DNA of 64,000 nucleotides from Micromonospora haikouensis (lineage in GTDB: Bacteria; Actinomycetota; Actinomycetes; Mycobacteriales; Micromonosporaceae), in the NCBI RefSeq assembly GCF_900091595.1, contig NZ_FMCW01000032.1:22236-86235 (forward strand), read 5' to 3'. The notes below the pieces were generated by a model. It made no database searches and was not told where the DNA came from. It saw nothing but the letters and a program-made list of their open reading frames with translations. This document shows, piece after piece, positions 17,158 through 25,362 of this stretch. The position numbers were made by a program, and so were the translations under genes. The number at the start of each line of letters is the position of its first letter. Within the stretch, counting starts at the first letter, position 1.

Positions 17158-18398
17158 ACCGGCTCCCGCACGGTCCGCGCGGCGGTCGCGTAGACCTCCC
17201 GCAACCGGGTCAGGTGCGCCTGCGGGGAGAAGTCCCGCTCCACCCGCGCCCGGCCGGCCCGCCCCATCCGGTACGCCCGCGCCGGGTCGGCGAGCACCCG
17301 GGCCAGCCCGGCGGCCAGCGCGACCGGATCGTCGGCGGGCACCACCTCGCCGTCCACGCCGGCGGTGACCAGCTCGGGCAGCCCGCCCAGGTCGGAGGCG
17401 ACCACCGGCACCCCGCAGCCGTACGCCTCCAGCACCGCCATCGGCTGGTTCTCGTTCCACCGGGACGGCACCGCCACCACCGTGGCGGAGCGGACCAGCT
17501 CGTGCAGCCGGGCCTTGTCCAGCCGGCCGTGGAACCGGACCCGGCCGGGGGCCCGCCGCCGGGCCAGCTCGGTCAGCCCGTCGCGGGCCGGGCCGTCCCC
17601 GGCCACCTCCAGCACGACGTCGTCGGGCAGTCGGGTGAGCGCCTCGATGAGCACGTCGACGCCCTTCTCCGGGGCCAGCCGGCCGGCGAAGACCACCGGC
17701 CCGCCGGGGGCCGCCTTCACCGCCGTCGCGGCGACGTCGACGAAGTGCGACACCACGTGCATCCGGTCGGGGAAGACACCGGCCCGGCGCATCACGTCGG
17801 CCAGGAACCGGCTGGGGCTGACGAACGCCTGCACCGGCCCGTACGCCCGGGTGGTGCGGTGCAGCCAGGACTCGACGGCCAGCAGCGAGCTGGCCCCGAA
17901 CGATCCGTCCTTGCAGCGGCGACGGGCCGCGCGCAGCGGACCGCCGGTCACGCAGGCGTCGCAGACCGCCCCCCGGTCGAGCATCTGGTAGCTGGGGCAG
18001 GCCAGCTTGTAGTCGTGCAGGGTCATCACCGCCGGCACCCGGGCGGCCCGCACCGCCGCCAGCACCGACGGGGAGAGCTGGTGGTAGATGTTGTGCAGGT
18101 GGACCACGTCGGGTCGGAACTCGTCGAGCACCCGGGCCAGGCCACGCCGGCTGGCCGGCGACCAGATCATCCGGGCCGCCACCGCCGCCCGGGGGCCCGC
18201 GCCGCGCGGCGCCGGGTCCAGCTCCACCCGGGGCGGGAAGTGCCGGGCGTACGGGGTGGGGGCGTCGTTGTCCGGGTGGGTCATGCCAAAGAAGGCCACC
18301 TCGTCGCCGTCGCCCCGTTGCAGCTCGGCGACGTCGAGCAGGTAACCCTCGGCGCCGCCGCGCCGGTAGAGGAACTTGTTGACATGGAGGACACGCAT
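17154..18398 (-). CDS. GT4-family glycosyltransferase
   Basis: A 414-residue GT-B glycosyltransferase that would transfer a sugar from a nucleotide donor to a growing glycan at the inner membrane face. The N-terminal domain starts MRVLHVNKFLYRRGGAEGYL; VVHLHNIYHQLSPSVL and MTLHDYKLACP are typical GT4 blocks. The C-terminal donor domain has FAGRLAPEKGVDVLIEAL, VPSRWNENQPMAVLEAYGCG and the E-x7-E-like region. Cysteine pairs (CDACV, RCKDGS) near the middle occur in a subset of these enzymes. The ATG at 18398 is chosen because the family motif begins there and CGGAG precedes it. It heads a three-gene unit with two sulfotransferases; a 239-base gap separates it from the divergent sulfotransferase operon. 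Confidence 0.85.
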   Translation of the reverse strand: MRVLHVNKFLYRRGGAEGYLLDVAELQRGDGDEVAFFGMTHPDNDAPTPYARHFPPRVELDPAPRGAGPRAAVAARMIWSPASRRGLARVLDEFRPDVVHLHNIYHQLSPSVLAAVRAARVPAVMTLHDYKLACPSYQMLDRGAVCDACVTGGPLRAARRRCKDGSFGASSLLAVESWLHRTTRAYGPVQAFVSPSRFLADVMRRAGVFPDRMHVVSHFVDVAATAVKAAPGGPVVFAGRLAPEKGVDVLIEALTRLPDDVVLEVAGDGPARDGLTELARRRAPGRVRFHGRLDKARLHELVRSATVVAVPSRWNENQPMAVLEAYGCGVPVVASDLGGLPELVTAGVDGEVVPADDPVALAAGLARVLADPARAYRMGRAGRARVERDFSPQAHLTRLREVYATAARTVREPV

Positions 18399-18637
18399 CG
18401 GCCCGCTCCGGGGGTGGCTGCTGCGGTTCGTCGGGGTCCAGGGGTGGGGTGGTCGCCCCGGACGGCAGCGGTGACCAGGGGCCCCACCGTATGCACCAGC
18501 CACGTCGTGAGTCCAGCTCATGATCCCCAAGCTGACCACACGGCCCATCGCCGGTCGACCACACGGCCACGTGGCCACCCGTGATGATCTGCCGGTACCG
18601 TGTGCCCCACCCCGCCTGACGTGCCCGAGGAGGACCG

Positions 18638-19573
18638 GTGCCCCACCCCGACGAGCCCTCGGCGCTGGCGTACACCGCCCGACGGGTCCGCCGGCACCTG
18701 CGCTGGGCGCGCACCGAGGGCGTCCGGCGGCTGATCGAGGAGGACCGGCTCGACCCGGTCGACCGGGCCCGCACCGCGCTGGCGAAGTGGCGCTGGCGGC
18801 GGGCCCATCCCGGGCCGCCCGGCCGGGCCGTCCCGGTCTACCTGGTGGGCCTGCAACGCTCCGGCACCAACATGCTGACCCGGGGGCTGGACGCCGACCC
18901 GTCGGTGGAGGTCCGCAACGAGAACGACCGGGCCGTGTTCCACCGCTTCCGGTTGCGCCCCGACCCGGTGCTCGGCGCCGTCATCCGCCGCAGCCGGCAC
19001 CGGTACGTGCTGGTCAAGCCGCTGTGCGACACGCACCGGGTGGACGAGTTGCTCGGCCTGGCCGGGGTCGCGCCGGGGCGGGCGCTGTGGGCGTACCGGG
19101 ACGTCGACGACCGGGCCCGCTCCGAGGTGGCGAAGTTCGGCGACGCCAACCTGCGGGCGCTGCGGGCGATCGCCGACGGCACGATCGGGGACCGCTGGCA
19201 GGGGCAGCGCCTGGACGCGCCGATGCGGGACCTGGTCGCCGGCTTCGACTACGACCGGATGACCCCGCACACCGCCGCCGCCCTGTTCTGGTACGTGCGC
19301 AACTCGTTGTACTTCTCCCTCGGGCTGGCCGACCGCCCGGACACCCTGCTCTGCTCGTACGACCTGCTGGTCGCCGACCCGGCGGGGTCCACCCGGCGGC
19401 TGTGCGCCTTCCTCGACCTGCCGTACGACCCGGTGCTGCACGCGCACGTCGGCGCGCGCACCCCGGCGCGGCCCCGGCTGGAGATCGACGCCCGGGTACG
19501 GGCGCTCTGCACCACCCTGGCCGGGCGGCTGGACGCGGCGGCCGGCCGGCAGGAGGCGGTGGACCATGGCTGA
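18638..19573 (+). CDS. PAPS-dependent sulfotransferase (3 of 5)
   Basis: A 311-residue sulfotransferase-fold protein. After a basic N-terminal helix (about 1-60), the PAPS loop reads VYLVGLQRSGTNMLTRGLD and the 3'-phosphate region is WAYRDVDDRARSEVAKFGD. Three further blocks (FWYVRNSLYFSLG, DTLLCSYDLL, CAFLDLPYDPVLH) follow the usual family order. The GTG start at 18638 has GAGGAGG nine bases upstream. It opens a plus-strand operon: its end overlaps the next sulfotransferase by eight bases. It diverges from the minus-strand glycosyltransferase unit across a shared intergenic region, so both could be co-regulated. Confidence 0.78.
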   Translation: MPHPDEPSALAYTARRVRRHLRWARTEGVRRLIEEDRLDPVDRARTALAKWRWRRAHPGPPGRAVPVYLVGLQRSGTNMLTRGLDADPSVEVRNENDRAVFHRFRLRPDPVLGAVIRRSRHRYVLVKPLCDTHRVDELLGLAGVAPGRALWAYRDVDDRARSEVAKFGDANLRALRAIADGTIGDRWQGQRLDAPMRDLVAGFDYDRMTPHTAAALFWYVRNSLYFSLGLADRPDTLLCSYDLLVADPAGSTRRLCAFLDLPYDPVLHAHVGARTPARPRLEIDARVRALCTTLAGRLDAAAGRQEAVDHG

Positions 19574-20366
19574 ACCGCACACCCCGGCGGCGCGGACGGG
19601 GGCGGCCCGGGGGCCGATCTTCCTGGTCGGCTGCCAGCGGTCCGGCACCACGATGCTGCGGCTGGTGCTCGACTCGCACTCCCGGGTCAGCTGCGGCCCG
19701 GAGACCCGGTTCCTGGCCGACATGCAACGCATCGTCGGGCGGGACTGGGAGCGGCTGGCCCGCTTCGGGTTCCCCCGGGAATACTGGCTGGGCCGCATCG
19801 CCGACTTCTTCGGCGGCATCCAGGCCGACTACGCCCGGTCCCGGGGAAAGACCCGCTGGGCCGACAAGACGCCGCTCTACGCGCTGTCCATCGACTTCCT
19901 GGCCGAGGTCTTCCCCGACGCGCAGTTCGTGCACGTCGTGCGGGACGGCCGGGACGTGGTGGTGTCGCACCGCAAGCGGTTCGGCTACTGGTCGGCGGTG
20001 AAGTGCGTGGTGAAGTGGCCGCGCTACATCCGCATCGCCCGCGCCTCCGGGGCCCGGCTGCCGGCCGACCGCTACCACGAACTGCGCTACGAGGAGACGG
20101 TCACCGACCCGGAGAAGGCCATGCGGGGCCTGTTCGAGTTCCTCGGCGAACCCTGGGAGGCGGGCGTGCTCGACTACGACGGCAAGCAGCACGACGTGGC
20201 GGGCAAGTACACCGCCGAGGCGGATCGTCGGCGGGCCGCCGCCGGCACCGACGCCCCGATCTACGGCTCCCGGGTCGGCACCTACCGCCGGGAACTGGAC
20301 CCCTTCCTGCGGGTGCTGGTCCGGATCTTCTCCGGTGCCACCCTGCGCGAACTGGGCTACCGGTGA
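19566..20366 (+). CDS. PAPS-dependent sulfotransferase (4 of 5)
   Basis: A 266-residue sulfotransferase. PAPS loop: FLVGCQRSGTTMLRLVLDSH, followed by CGPETRFLADM. The 3'-phosphate site is FVHVVRDGRDVVVSHRKRFG, and WADKTPLYALSIDFL between them matches the substrate-side helix of this family. The C-terminus has the usual YHELRYEETVTDPEKAM block, with the last helix ending RIFSGATLRELGY. It overlaps the gene before it by eight bases and the gene after it by four (GTGA), so the three are coupled. Confidence 0.85.
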   Translation: MAEPHTPAARTGAARGPIFLVGCQRSGTTMLRLVLDSHSRVSCGPETRFLADMQRIVGRDWERLARFGFPREYWLGRIADFFGGIQADYARSRGKTRWADKTPLYALSIDFLAEVFPDAQFVHVVRDGRDVVVSHRKRFGYWSAVKCVVKWPRYIRIARASGARLPADRYHELRYEETVTDPEKAMRGLFEFLGEPWEAGVLDYDGKQHDVAGKYTAEADRRRAAAGTDAPIYGSRVGTYRRELDPFLRVLVRIFSGATLRELGYR

Positions 20367-21847
20367 GCCGCCGGACCGGGCGGCCGGTGCTGCTCGCCGG
20401 GGTGCTGCTGGCCGCCCTGGTCGCCGGGGCGGCCTGTTCGGACGAGCCCGCCCCCCGCCCGGCCCCGTCGGCGACCGGCCCGTCGGCGGCCACCCCGTCG
20501 GCCGGTGCCACCGGCGCGCCACCGGCCGGCGCGACGGCCCGCAACCCGTTCGGCGCGCACTGGGACTGGTCCCGCTACGACCAGTTCGTGCCCTACCTGG
20601 AGAAGCTCTCCGGCTCGGCGACCTACCACGAGCTGAGCTGGTGCGACATCGAGAAGACCCAGGGCAGCCCGGACTTCTCGGCGGTGGACCGGATCGCCGA
20701 GCGCAGCCGGCAGCTCGGCATCACCCTGCACCTGAAGATCCGCACCGGGGTCTGCTGGGCCACCGGCGGGACGGCGAAGTTCACCCGGGGGCAGGCCAAC
20801 AAGACCGAGTCGGCGATACCCCGGGACCTCGCCGCCTACCAGGCGTTCGTCCGCGCCCTGGTGCAGCGGTACGCCCCGTACGGGGTCCGCGAGTACGCCA
20901 TCGAGAACGAGGTCAACGCGCAGCAGTACTGGGCGGGCAGCCCCGAGGACTACCGCCGGCTGGTCACCGCCGCCGCCGAGGCGATCCGGTCGGCCGACCC
21001 GCAGGCCACGGTGGTCGACTCGGGCATGAGCAGCGTGGCGTACGGAATGGGGGTGGCCGACCGGCTGCTGCGGGCCGGGCAGCCGGACCAGGCCGTTGCC
21101 GCCTACCAGGCGTACTTCCAGCGGCGGGTCGGCACCCGGGGGCGGCTGATTCCGGCGGTCGCCGACCCGACGGCGTTGCGCGCAGCGCTGGACAACACGC
21201 AGAACTCCCGCAACCTGGCCTACCTGGCGGTCACCGAGAAGCTGCTCGACGACCGGGTGGTCGACGTCCGGCAACTGCACTTCTACGAGCACTTCTCCGG
21301 GGTGCCGGCGCTGCTGGACTACCTGCGCGCGGAGACCCCGGCCGGGGTGCCGGTGCAGGCGTGGGAGGTCGGCCAGTTCTGGAAGGACGGCGCGGACGAC
21401 GCCGCGGCCCGGGGCGACGAGATGGTCAAGGTGGTCAGTCTGCTGGTCGCCGGGGGCATCCACGAGGTGCTCTGGCTGCCGCTGGCGTACAACCCCGACA
21501 ACCGGGCCGGCGCGGAGGTCCGCTACGGCCTGCTCGACCCGGACGGCACCCAGCGGCAGGCCGGCGCGATGCTGGCCGCCCTGGCGGCGGCGGCCCGGGA
21601 CGCGACCGTCGAGCCCGTGAACGCCAAGGGGCTGACCGGGGTGGCGTTCCGCCGGGGTGCGGAGAGCACCCTGGTGGTCTGGTCGACCACCGGGGGCACC
21701 GTGTCGCTGCCGGCCACCGCCGGGGTGACCGGCGGCCCGGTCGGTGCCGACCCGGCCGCCCGCACCGGCGCGCTGCCGATCGGGCCGAGCCCGGTGCTGC
21801 TGCGCGCGAACGGCGACCCGGCCGGCGTCCTCGCCCCGATCCGCTGA
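20363..21847 (+). CDS. Lipoprotein glycoside hydrolase, clan GH-A (GH39/GH5-like TIM barrel)
   Basis: A 494-residue lipoprotein-like glycosidase. The N-terminus has a hydrophobic segment ending LVAGAAC (Cys25, probable lipidation) and then a proline/alanine/threonine linker to about residue 60. The catalytic barrel starts NPFGAHWDWSRYDQF. The candidate acid/base glutamate is in REYAIENEVNAQQYW after strand 4, and the candidate nucleophile is in VQAWEVGQFW after strand 7, both clan-A positions. The specific family cannot be fixed by eye. The GTG start overlaps the stop of the sulfotransferase by four bases, so it belongs to the sulfated-polysaccharide locus. There it may trim or edit the polymer outside the membrane. 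Confidence 0.75.
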   Translation: MSRRTGRPVLLAGVLLAALVAGAACSDEPAPRPAPSATGPSAATPSAGATGAPPAGATARNPFGAHWDWSRYDQFVPYLEKLSGSATYHELSWCDIEKTQGSPDFSAVDRIAERSRQLGITLHLKIRTGVCWATGGTAKFTRGQANKTESAIPRDLAAYQAFVRALVQRYAPYGVREYAIENEVNAQQYWAGSPEDYRRLVTAAAEAIRSADPQATVVDSGMSSVAYGMGVADRLLRAGQPDQAVAAYQAYFQRRVGTRGRLIPAVADPTALRAALDNTQNSRNLAYLAVTEKLLDDRVVDVRQLHFYEHFSGVPALLDYLRAETPAGVPVQAWEVGQFWKDGADDAAARGDEMVKVVSLLVAGGIHEVLWLPLAYNPDNRAGAEVRYGLLDPDGTQRQAGAMLAALAAAARDATVEPVNAKGLTGVAFRRGAESTLVVWSTTGGTVSLPATAGVTGGPVGADPAARTGALPIGPSPVLLRANGDPAGVLAPIR

Positions 21848-21859
21848 CGCGGTGGCCGT

Positions 21860-22705
21860 TCACCAGGTGCGGGACCAGCCGAGCAGGGCGGCGAGGCGGG
21901 CGTTGTGCGGGGCGAACCCGGCGGACAGCTCGGCCCGCAACTCGGCGGTGAGCTGGGACGGGCCGGTGTCCGCCCGGCGGGTGTGCCGGGCGAACTCCGC
22001 CGGGGCGTACGGGGCCAGCCCGAGGAACCGCAGCACGCCCGCGTAGGCGGTCGCCGGGTCGGCGTACAGGTCCTCGCTGCGGATCACGTGCAGCCGTTCG
22101 GCGGGCAGGTGGGCGTACCAGCGGTCGAGCTGCTCGGCGTAGCGGCCCCGGGCGGCGTAGGAGAAGTTGCGCAGCGCGTGGTGGGCCGCCGGGGTGTCCG
22201 GCCCGTCGGCCAGCGCTGCGTCCAGCCGCCCCGGCTCGGCGGCGAGCGCCTCGGCGAAGCCCAACGGCTCCAGCCCGTACGAGCGGGTGTGCAGGTAGTG
22301 CGAGTAGGCCCGCTCGACCGGGTCGCGCAGCAGCGCCACGAACCGGGCCTCGGGCAGCGTCGCCGCCACCCGGGCCGGCACGCCGGGGTGGAAAAGGTAG
22401 TAGGGGCTGGCCTCGAAGCTGCGTCGGCCGGGGGCGGCCGGTGGGAAGTGCGCCCGGTACCAGCGCGGCCCTCGACCGTAGTGCAGGCTGAAGAACTGGA
22501 GTTCCTTGCCGGTGGCGGCCCGCACGTCGGGGTGCGCGGCGAGGTAGTGGTGCAGCGAGGTGGTGCCGCACCGCTGCCCGCCGATGATCAGGAAATCGGG
22601 CAGCGCGCCGACCGCGCCGGGCCGCGCCGCCCGCGCCCAGGCGCGGGTGCCGCGTACCATCCGGCGCAGTCGGTCCACGGTGGCCCGCCGCGGCCCCGCG
22701 CTCAC
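21860..22705 (-). CDS. PAPS-dependent sulfotransferase, heparan-sulfotransferase-like (5 of 5)
   Basis: A 281-residue sulfotransferase that of the five looks most like polysaccharide N-/O-sulfotransferases of eukaryotes. The PAPS loop is DFLIIGGQRCGTTSLHHYL, followed by KELQFFSLHYGRGPRWYRAHF (lysine plus FF.....G..WY), and the 3'-phosphate motif is ALLRDPVERAYSHYLHT. The end has YAEQLDRWYAHLPAERLHVI and DLYADPATAY as in this family. The GTG start overlaps the TGA of the flippase gene by four bases, directly tying a polysaccharide-type sulfotransferase to the export machinery. Its stop is 12 bases from the convergent glycosidase lipoprotein. Confidence 0.87.
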   Translation of the reverse strand: MSAGPRRATVDRLRRMVRGTRAWARAARPGAVGALPDFLIIGGQRCGTTSLHHYLAAHPDVRAATGKELQFFSLHYGRGPRWYRAHFPPAAPGRRSFEASPYYLFHPGVPARVAATLPEARFVALLRDPVERAYSHYLHTRSYGLEPLGFAEALAAEPGRLDAALADGPDTPAAHHALRNFSYAARGRYAEQLDRWYAHLPAERLHVIRSEDLYADPATAYAGVLRFLGLAPYAPAEFARHTRRADTGPSQLTAELRAELSAGFAPHNARLAALLGWSRTW

Positions 22706-24270
22706 CGCGACACCGCCCGGCCGGCCTCGTCGACGACCGGGGCGGGACCGTCCCCGGCGGCGTCGGGCGGGCCGCCGCGACGGCGTCGGCGGGCCAGGGT
22801 GCGCAGCACCATCACGTCCTCCCGGCTGAGGCCCAGTGCCAGCACGGTCCCCAGGTAGACGGCCACGATCGCGGTCAGCCCGGCGGCCGGCCGCCCCGGC
22901 CAGCCCGGCACCAGCCAGCGCACCAGCAGCCCGGCGAGCAGCGCGGCCACCCCGGCGGCCAGCCCCTTGGCCATCCCGACGGTGAACGGCAGCGCGCCGG
23001 TCAGGTGGCGGACCTGCACCACCCGGGCGACGTTGACCACGATCAGCGAGGCGCTCCACGCCGCCGCCGCGCCGACGATCCCGTACGCCGGGATGAGCCA
23101 CAGGTTGAGCAGCACGTTGAGCAGCAGGGCGGCCAGGTTGTCGGCCATGTTGAGGGCCACCCGGCCGGACATGTTCAGCACCGTGCCACACGGGCCGGTG
23201 GCCGCGTTGACCAGCTGGCCGAGGGCGAGGATCACGGTCACCGCCGCGCCGGTGGCGACCTCGCCGCCGAAGACGCGCAGCAGGTCGCCGGGGAGGACCA
23301 GCAGCGCCACGAACGCCGGCAGCGACAGCCGGACGACCCAGCCGGTGGCCACCGCGTAGACCCGGCGGACGTCGTCGAGGTCCCCCCGGTGGTGGAGGTG
23401 CGCCAGGTACGGCCCGAACGCGGCGTTGACCGGCGCGAGGACGAAGATGGCGACGGTGACCAGCCGGGTGGCGACGTTGTAGACGCCGATGTCCGGGTTG
23501 GCGAAGAAGCCGAGCAGCAGGGTGTCGACCCAGATCAGCCCGGTCGACGACAGCGACGACACCCAGCTGACCGTGGAGAAGCGGAACAGCTCCCCCGGCC
23601 GGTGCACCGGGCGGGCCGGCGGCACCCGGCGCACCATCCGGCCCAACGCCAGCAGGGCGAGCAGGGCGGCCGACCAGCCGGCCACCACCAGCGCCCAGAA
23701 GGCCCCGGTCAGCCCCACCCCGGTGCCCAGGGCGAGCGCGGTGAGCAGCAGTCGGGCGCCCGGCTCGTAGAGCTGGCCGATGAAGGTGAACGGCCGCTGG
23801 GTACGCCAGCCCCGGGTCGCCGCGAGGGCCGCCTCGCAGACCGTCGAGGCGGGCAGGGTGAGCGCGACCAGCCGCAGGCCGGTGACCAGCCCCGGGTCGT
23901 GCAGCCGGTCGGCGAGCCAGGGCGCGCCCGCCGCCAGCGCCCCGGCGAGGACGACCGACGAGCCGGCCGAGACGGCCAGTCCCAACCGGATGGTGCCGCG
24001 CAGCGCCGGGGCGTCCGCGTCGGCCAGGTGCACCGCCACGAACCGGGTGAGGCCGGCCCGGAACCCGGACAGCGACAGCAGCCCGGCCAGCGACAGCACC
24101 GCGTAGCACTGGGCGTACCGGCCGACCTCCCGGATGCCCAGCACCCGCGCCAGCAGCAGCATGATCAGGAAGACCGCCGCCTGGCTGAGCAGGGCGCCGA
24201 GCAGGTTGAGCCCGCCGCCCCGGGCCATTCCCCGGACGTGCTGGTCGCCCCGCGCGGACCCTTCCGGCAC
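22702..24270 (-). CDS. Wzx/MviN-type polysaccharide flippase
   Basis: A 522-residue integral membrane protein with about 12-14 hydrophobic segments in the MATE/PST fold. It opens GGGLNLLGALLSQAAVFLIM and continues LARVLGIREVGRYAQCYA, typical of Wzx-like flippases that move lipid-linked oligosaccharide units across the membrane. The last cytoplasmic tail is short and basic (LARRRRRGG). The GTG start lies six bases before the downstream end of the Wzz-like gene, and its stop overlaps the sulfotransferase start. It is placed after the polymerase and chain-length genes in the same direction, as in Wzx/Wzy capsule or exopolysaccharide loci. Confidence 0.85.
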   Translation of the reverse strand: MPEGSARGDQHVRGMARGGGLNLLGALLSQAAVFLIMLLLARVLGIREVGRYAQCYAVLSLAGLLSLSGFRAGLTRFVAVHLADADAPALRGTIRLGLAVSAGSSVVLAGALAAGAPWLADRLHDPGLVTGLRLVALTLPASTVCEAALAATRGWRTQRPFTFIGQLYEPGARLLLTALALGTGVGLTGAFWALVVAGWSAALLALLALGRMVRRVPPARPVHRPGELFRFSTVSWVSSLSSTGLIWVDTLLLGFFANPDIGVYNVATRLVTVAIFVLAPVNAAFGPYLAHLHHRGDLDDVRRVYAVATGWVVRLSLPAFVALLVLPGDLLRVFGGEVATGAAVTVILALGQLVNAATGPCGTVLNMSGRVALNMADNLAALLLNVLLNLWLIPAYGIVGAAAAWSASLIVVNVARVVQVRHLTGALPFTVGMAKGLAAGVAALLAGLLVRWLVPGWPGRPAAGLTAIVAVYLGTVLALGLSREDVMVLRTLARRRRRGGPPDAAGDGPAPVVDEAGRAVSR

Positions 24271-24276
24271 CCCCGC

Positions 24277-25362
24277 CTACCGGTGCCGGGAGTTCTGCTC
24301 GGGCACGGTCGCCGTGACGGCCGGCAGCACCACCGTGTCGTCGCTGCCGCGCCCCCCACCGGCCGGAGCCGCCCGACCGACGGCCGACGGCTGGCCGGCC
24401 CGGCGGCTGCGCGACAGCCACTCCAGCACCGCGACCAGGAGCACGGCCAGCAGCAGGCCGGCGCCGAGCACCGGGAGCACCAGGCCGACCAACGCCTTCA
24501 CCCGGGACACCGGCTGCACCTCGCCGACGCTGGTCACCTTCTCCGGGTCGGCGGCCTGGGACTGGGCGCGGGCCTGTTGCAGCCGCTGCCGGGCCGAGGC
24601 CAACGCGCTGGCGGCGCTGTCCCGTTGCGCGATCAGCGCCTGGTAGTCGGGCAGCTTCGGGCCGAGCCCGTCGAGCCGCTTCTGCCCGGCGCTGATCGAC
24701 TCGGCGGCGGCGTCGGCCCCCCGGGAGTTGCCGACCGCCTGCATCTGCAACTGCTGCTGCCGCAGGCTGGCGATCTCCTGGAGGGTCGACTGGTAGAGCT
24801 TGTCCGGCTGGCTGACCTTGTTGGCCTTCTCCCAGTCGTTGATCGCCCGGGTGGCGGTGGTCAGCTCGTCGGTGGCCGTCTTCACCTCGTCGGTGGCGAT
24901 GCCGACCTGGCTGGCGAAGAGGAAGGCCAGGGCCCGCTTGCCGGTCGAGGCGAGCACCGGGTCGACCGTGGACCGGTCGGCGGCGGTGTAGGTCACGGTG
25001 AGCTGGCTGCTCGCGCCGACCTGCTTGACCGCCAGCCCGCCGCGCAGCGTGTCGGCGGGCACCCCGGTGTCGGCCGCCACCTGGTCGACCACCTGCGGGG
25101 AGGTCACCGCCGCGGCGAAGGCCGCCGCGAACTGGTTGGCCGCCTGGGTGCCGGTGTACTGCTGGGCCGCGCTGCCGCCGACCAGGGCGGGCGCGGCGAC
25201 GTACGAGGTGGCCGCGTACTGCTGCGGGCCGAGCAGGACGACCAGCGCGGCCGCCGCCCCGGCCACCAGCGGAATGCCCACCAGCAGCCAGAGTCGACGC
25301 CGCGCGACCCGCAGATAGTCGACGATCTCCACCCTGCCGCTCCCCACTGCTCGTTGCTTCAT
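24277..25362 (-). CDS. Wzz-like chain-length determinant protein
   Basis: A 361-residue protein with two transmembrane helices: one at about 20-45 (RRLWLLVGIPLVAGAAAALV) and one near 300 (ALVGLVLPVLGAGLLLAVLL). Between them is a large extracytoplasmic region with a long coiled-coil portion (roughly 160-280; QTDLYQ-type heptads, SLRQQQLQMQ, SALASARQRLQQARAQ). This is the Wzz/polysaccharide co-polymerase layout. It lacks the fused tyrosine-kinase domain found in some Gram-positive versions; only a short cytoplasmic tail follows. The ATG start overlaps the stop of the polymerase gene (ATGA). It would set the length of the polymer. Confidence 0.82.
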   Translation of the reverse strand: MKQRAVGSGRVEIVDYLRVARRRLWLLVGIPLVAGAAAALVVLLGPQQYAATSYVAAPALVGGSAAQQYTGTQAANQFAAAFAAAVTSPQVVDQVAADTGVPADTLRGGLAVKQVGASSQLTVTYTAADRSTVDPVLASTGKRALAFLFASQVGIATDEVKTATDELTTATRAINDWEKANKVSQPDKLYQSTLQEIASLRQQQLQMQAVGNSRGADAAAESISAGQKRLDGLGPKLPDYQALIAQRDSAASALASARQRLQQARAQSQAADPEKVTSVGEVQPVSRVKALVGLVLPVLGAGLLLAVLLVAVLEWLSRSRRAGQPSAVGRAAPAGGGRGSDDTVVLPAVTATVPEQNSRHR

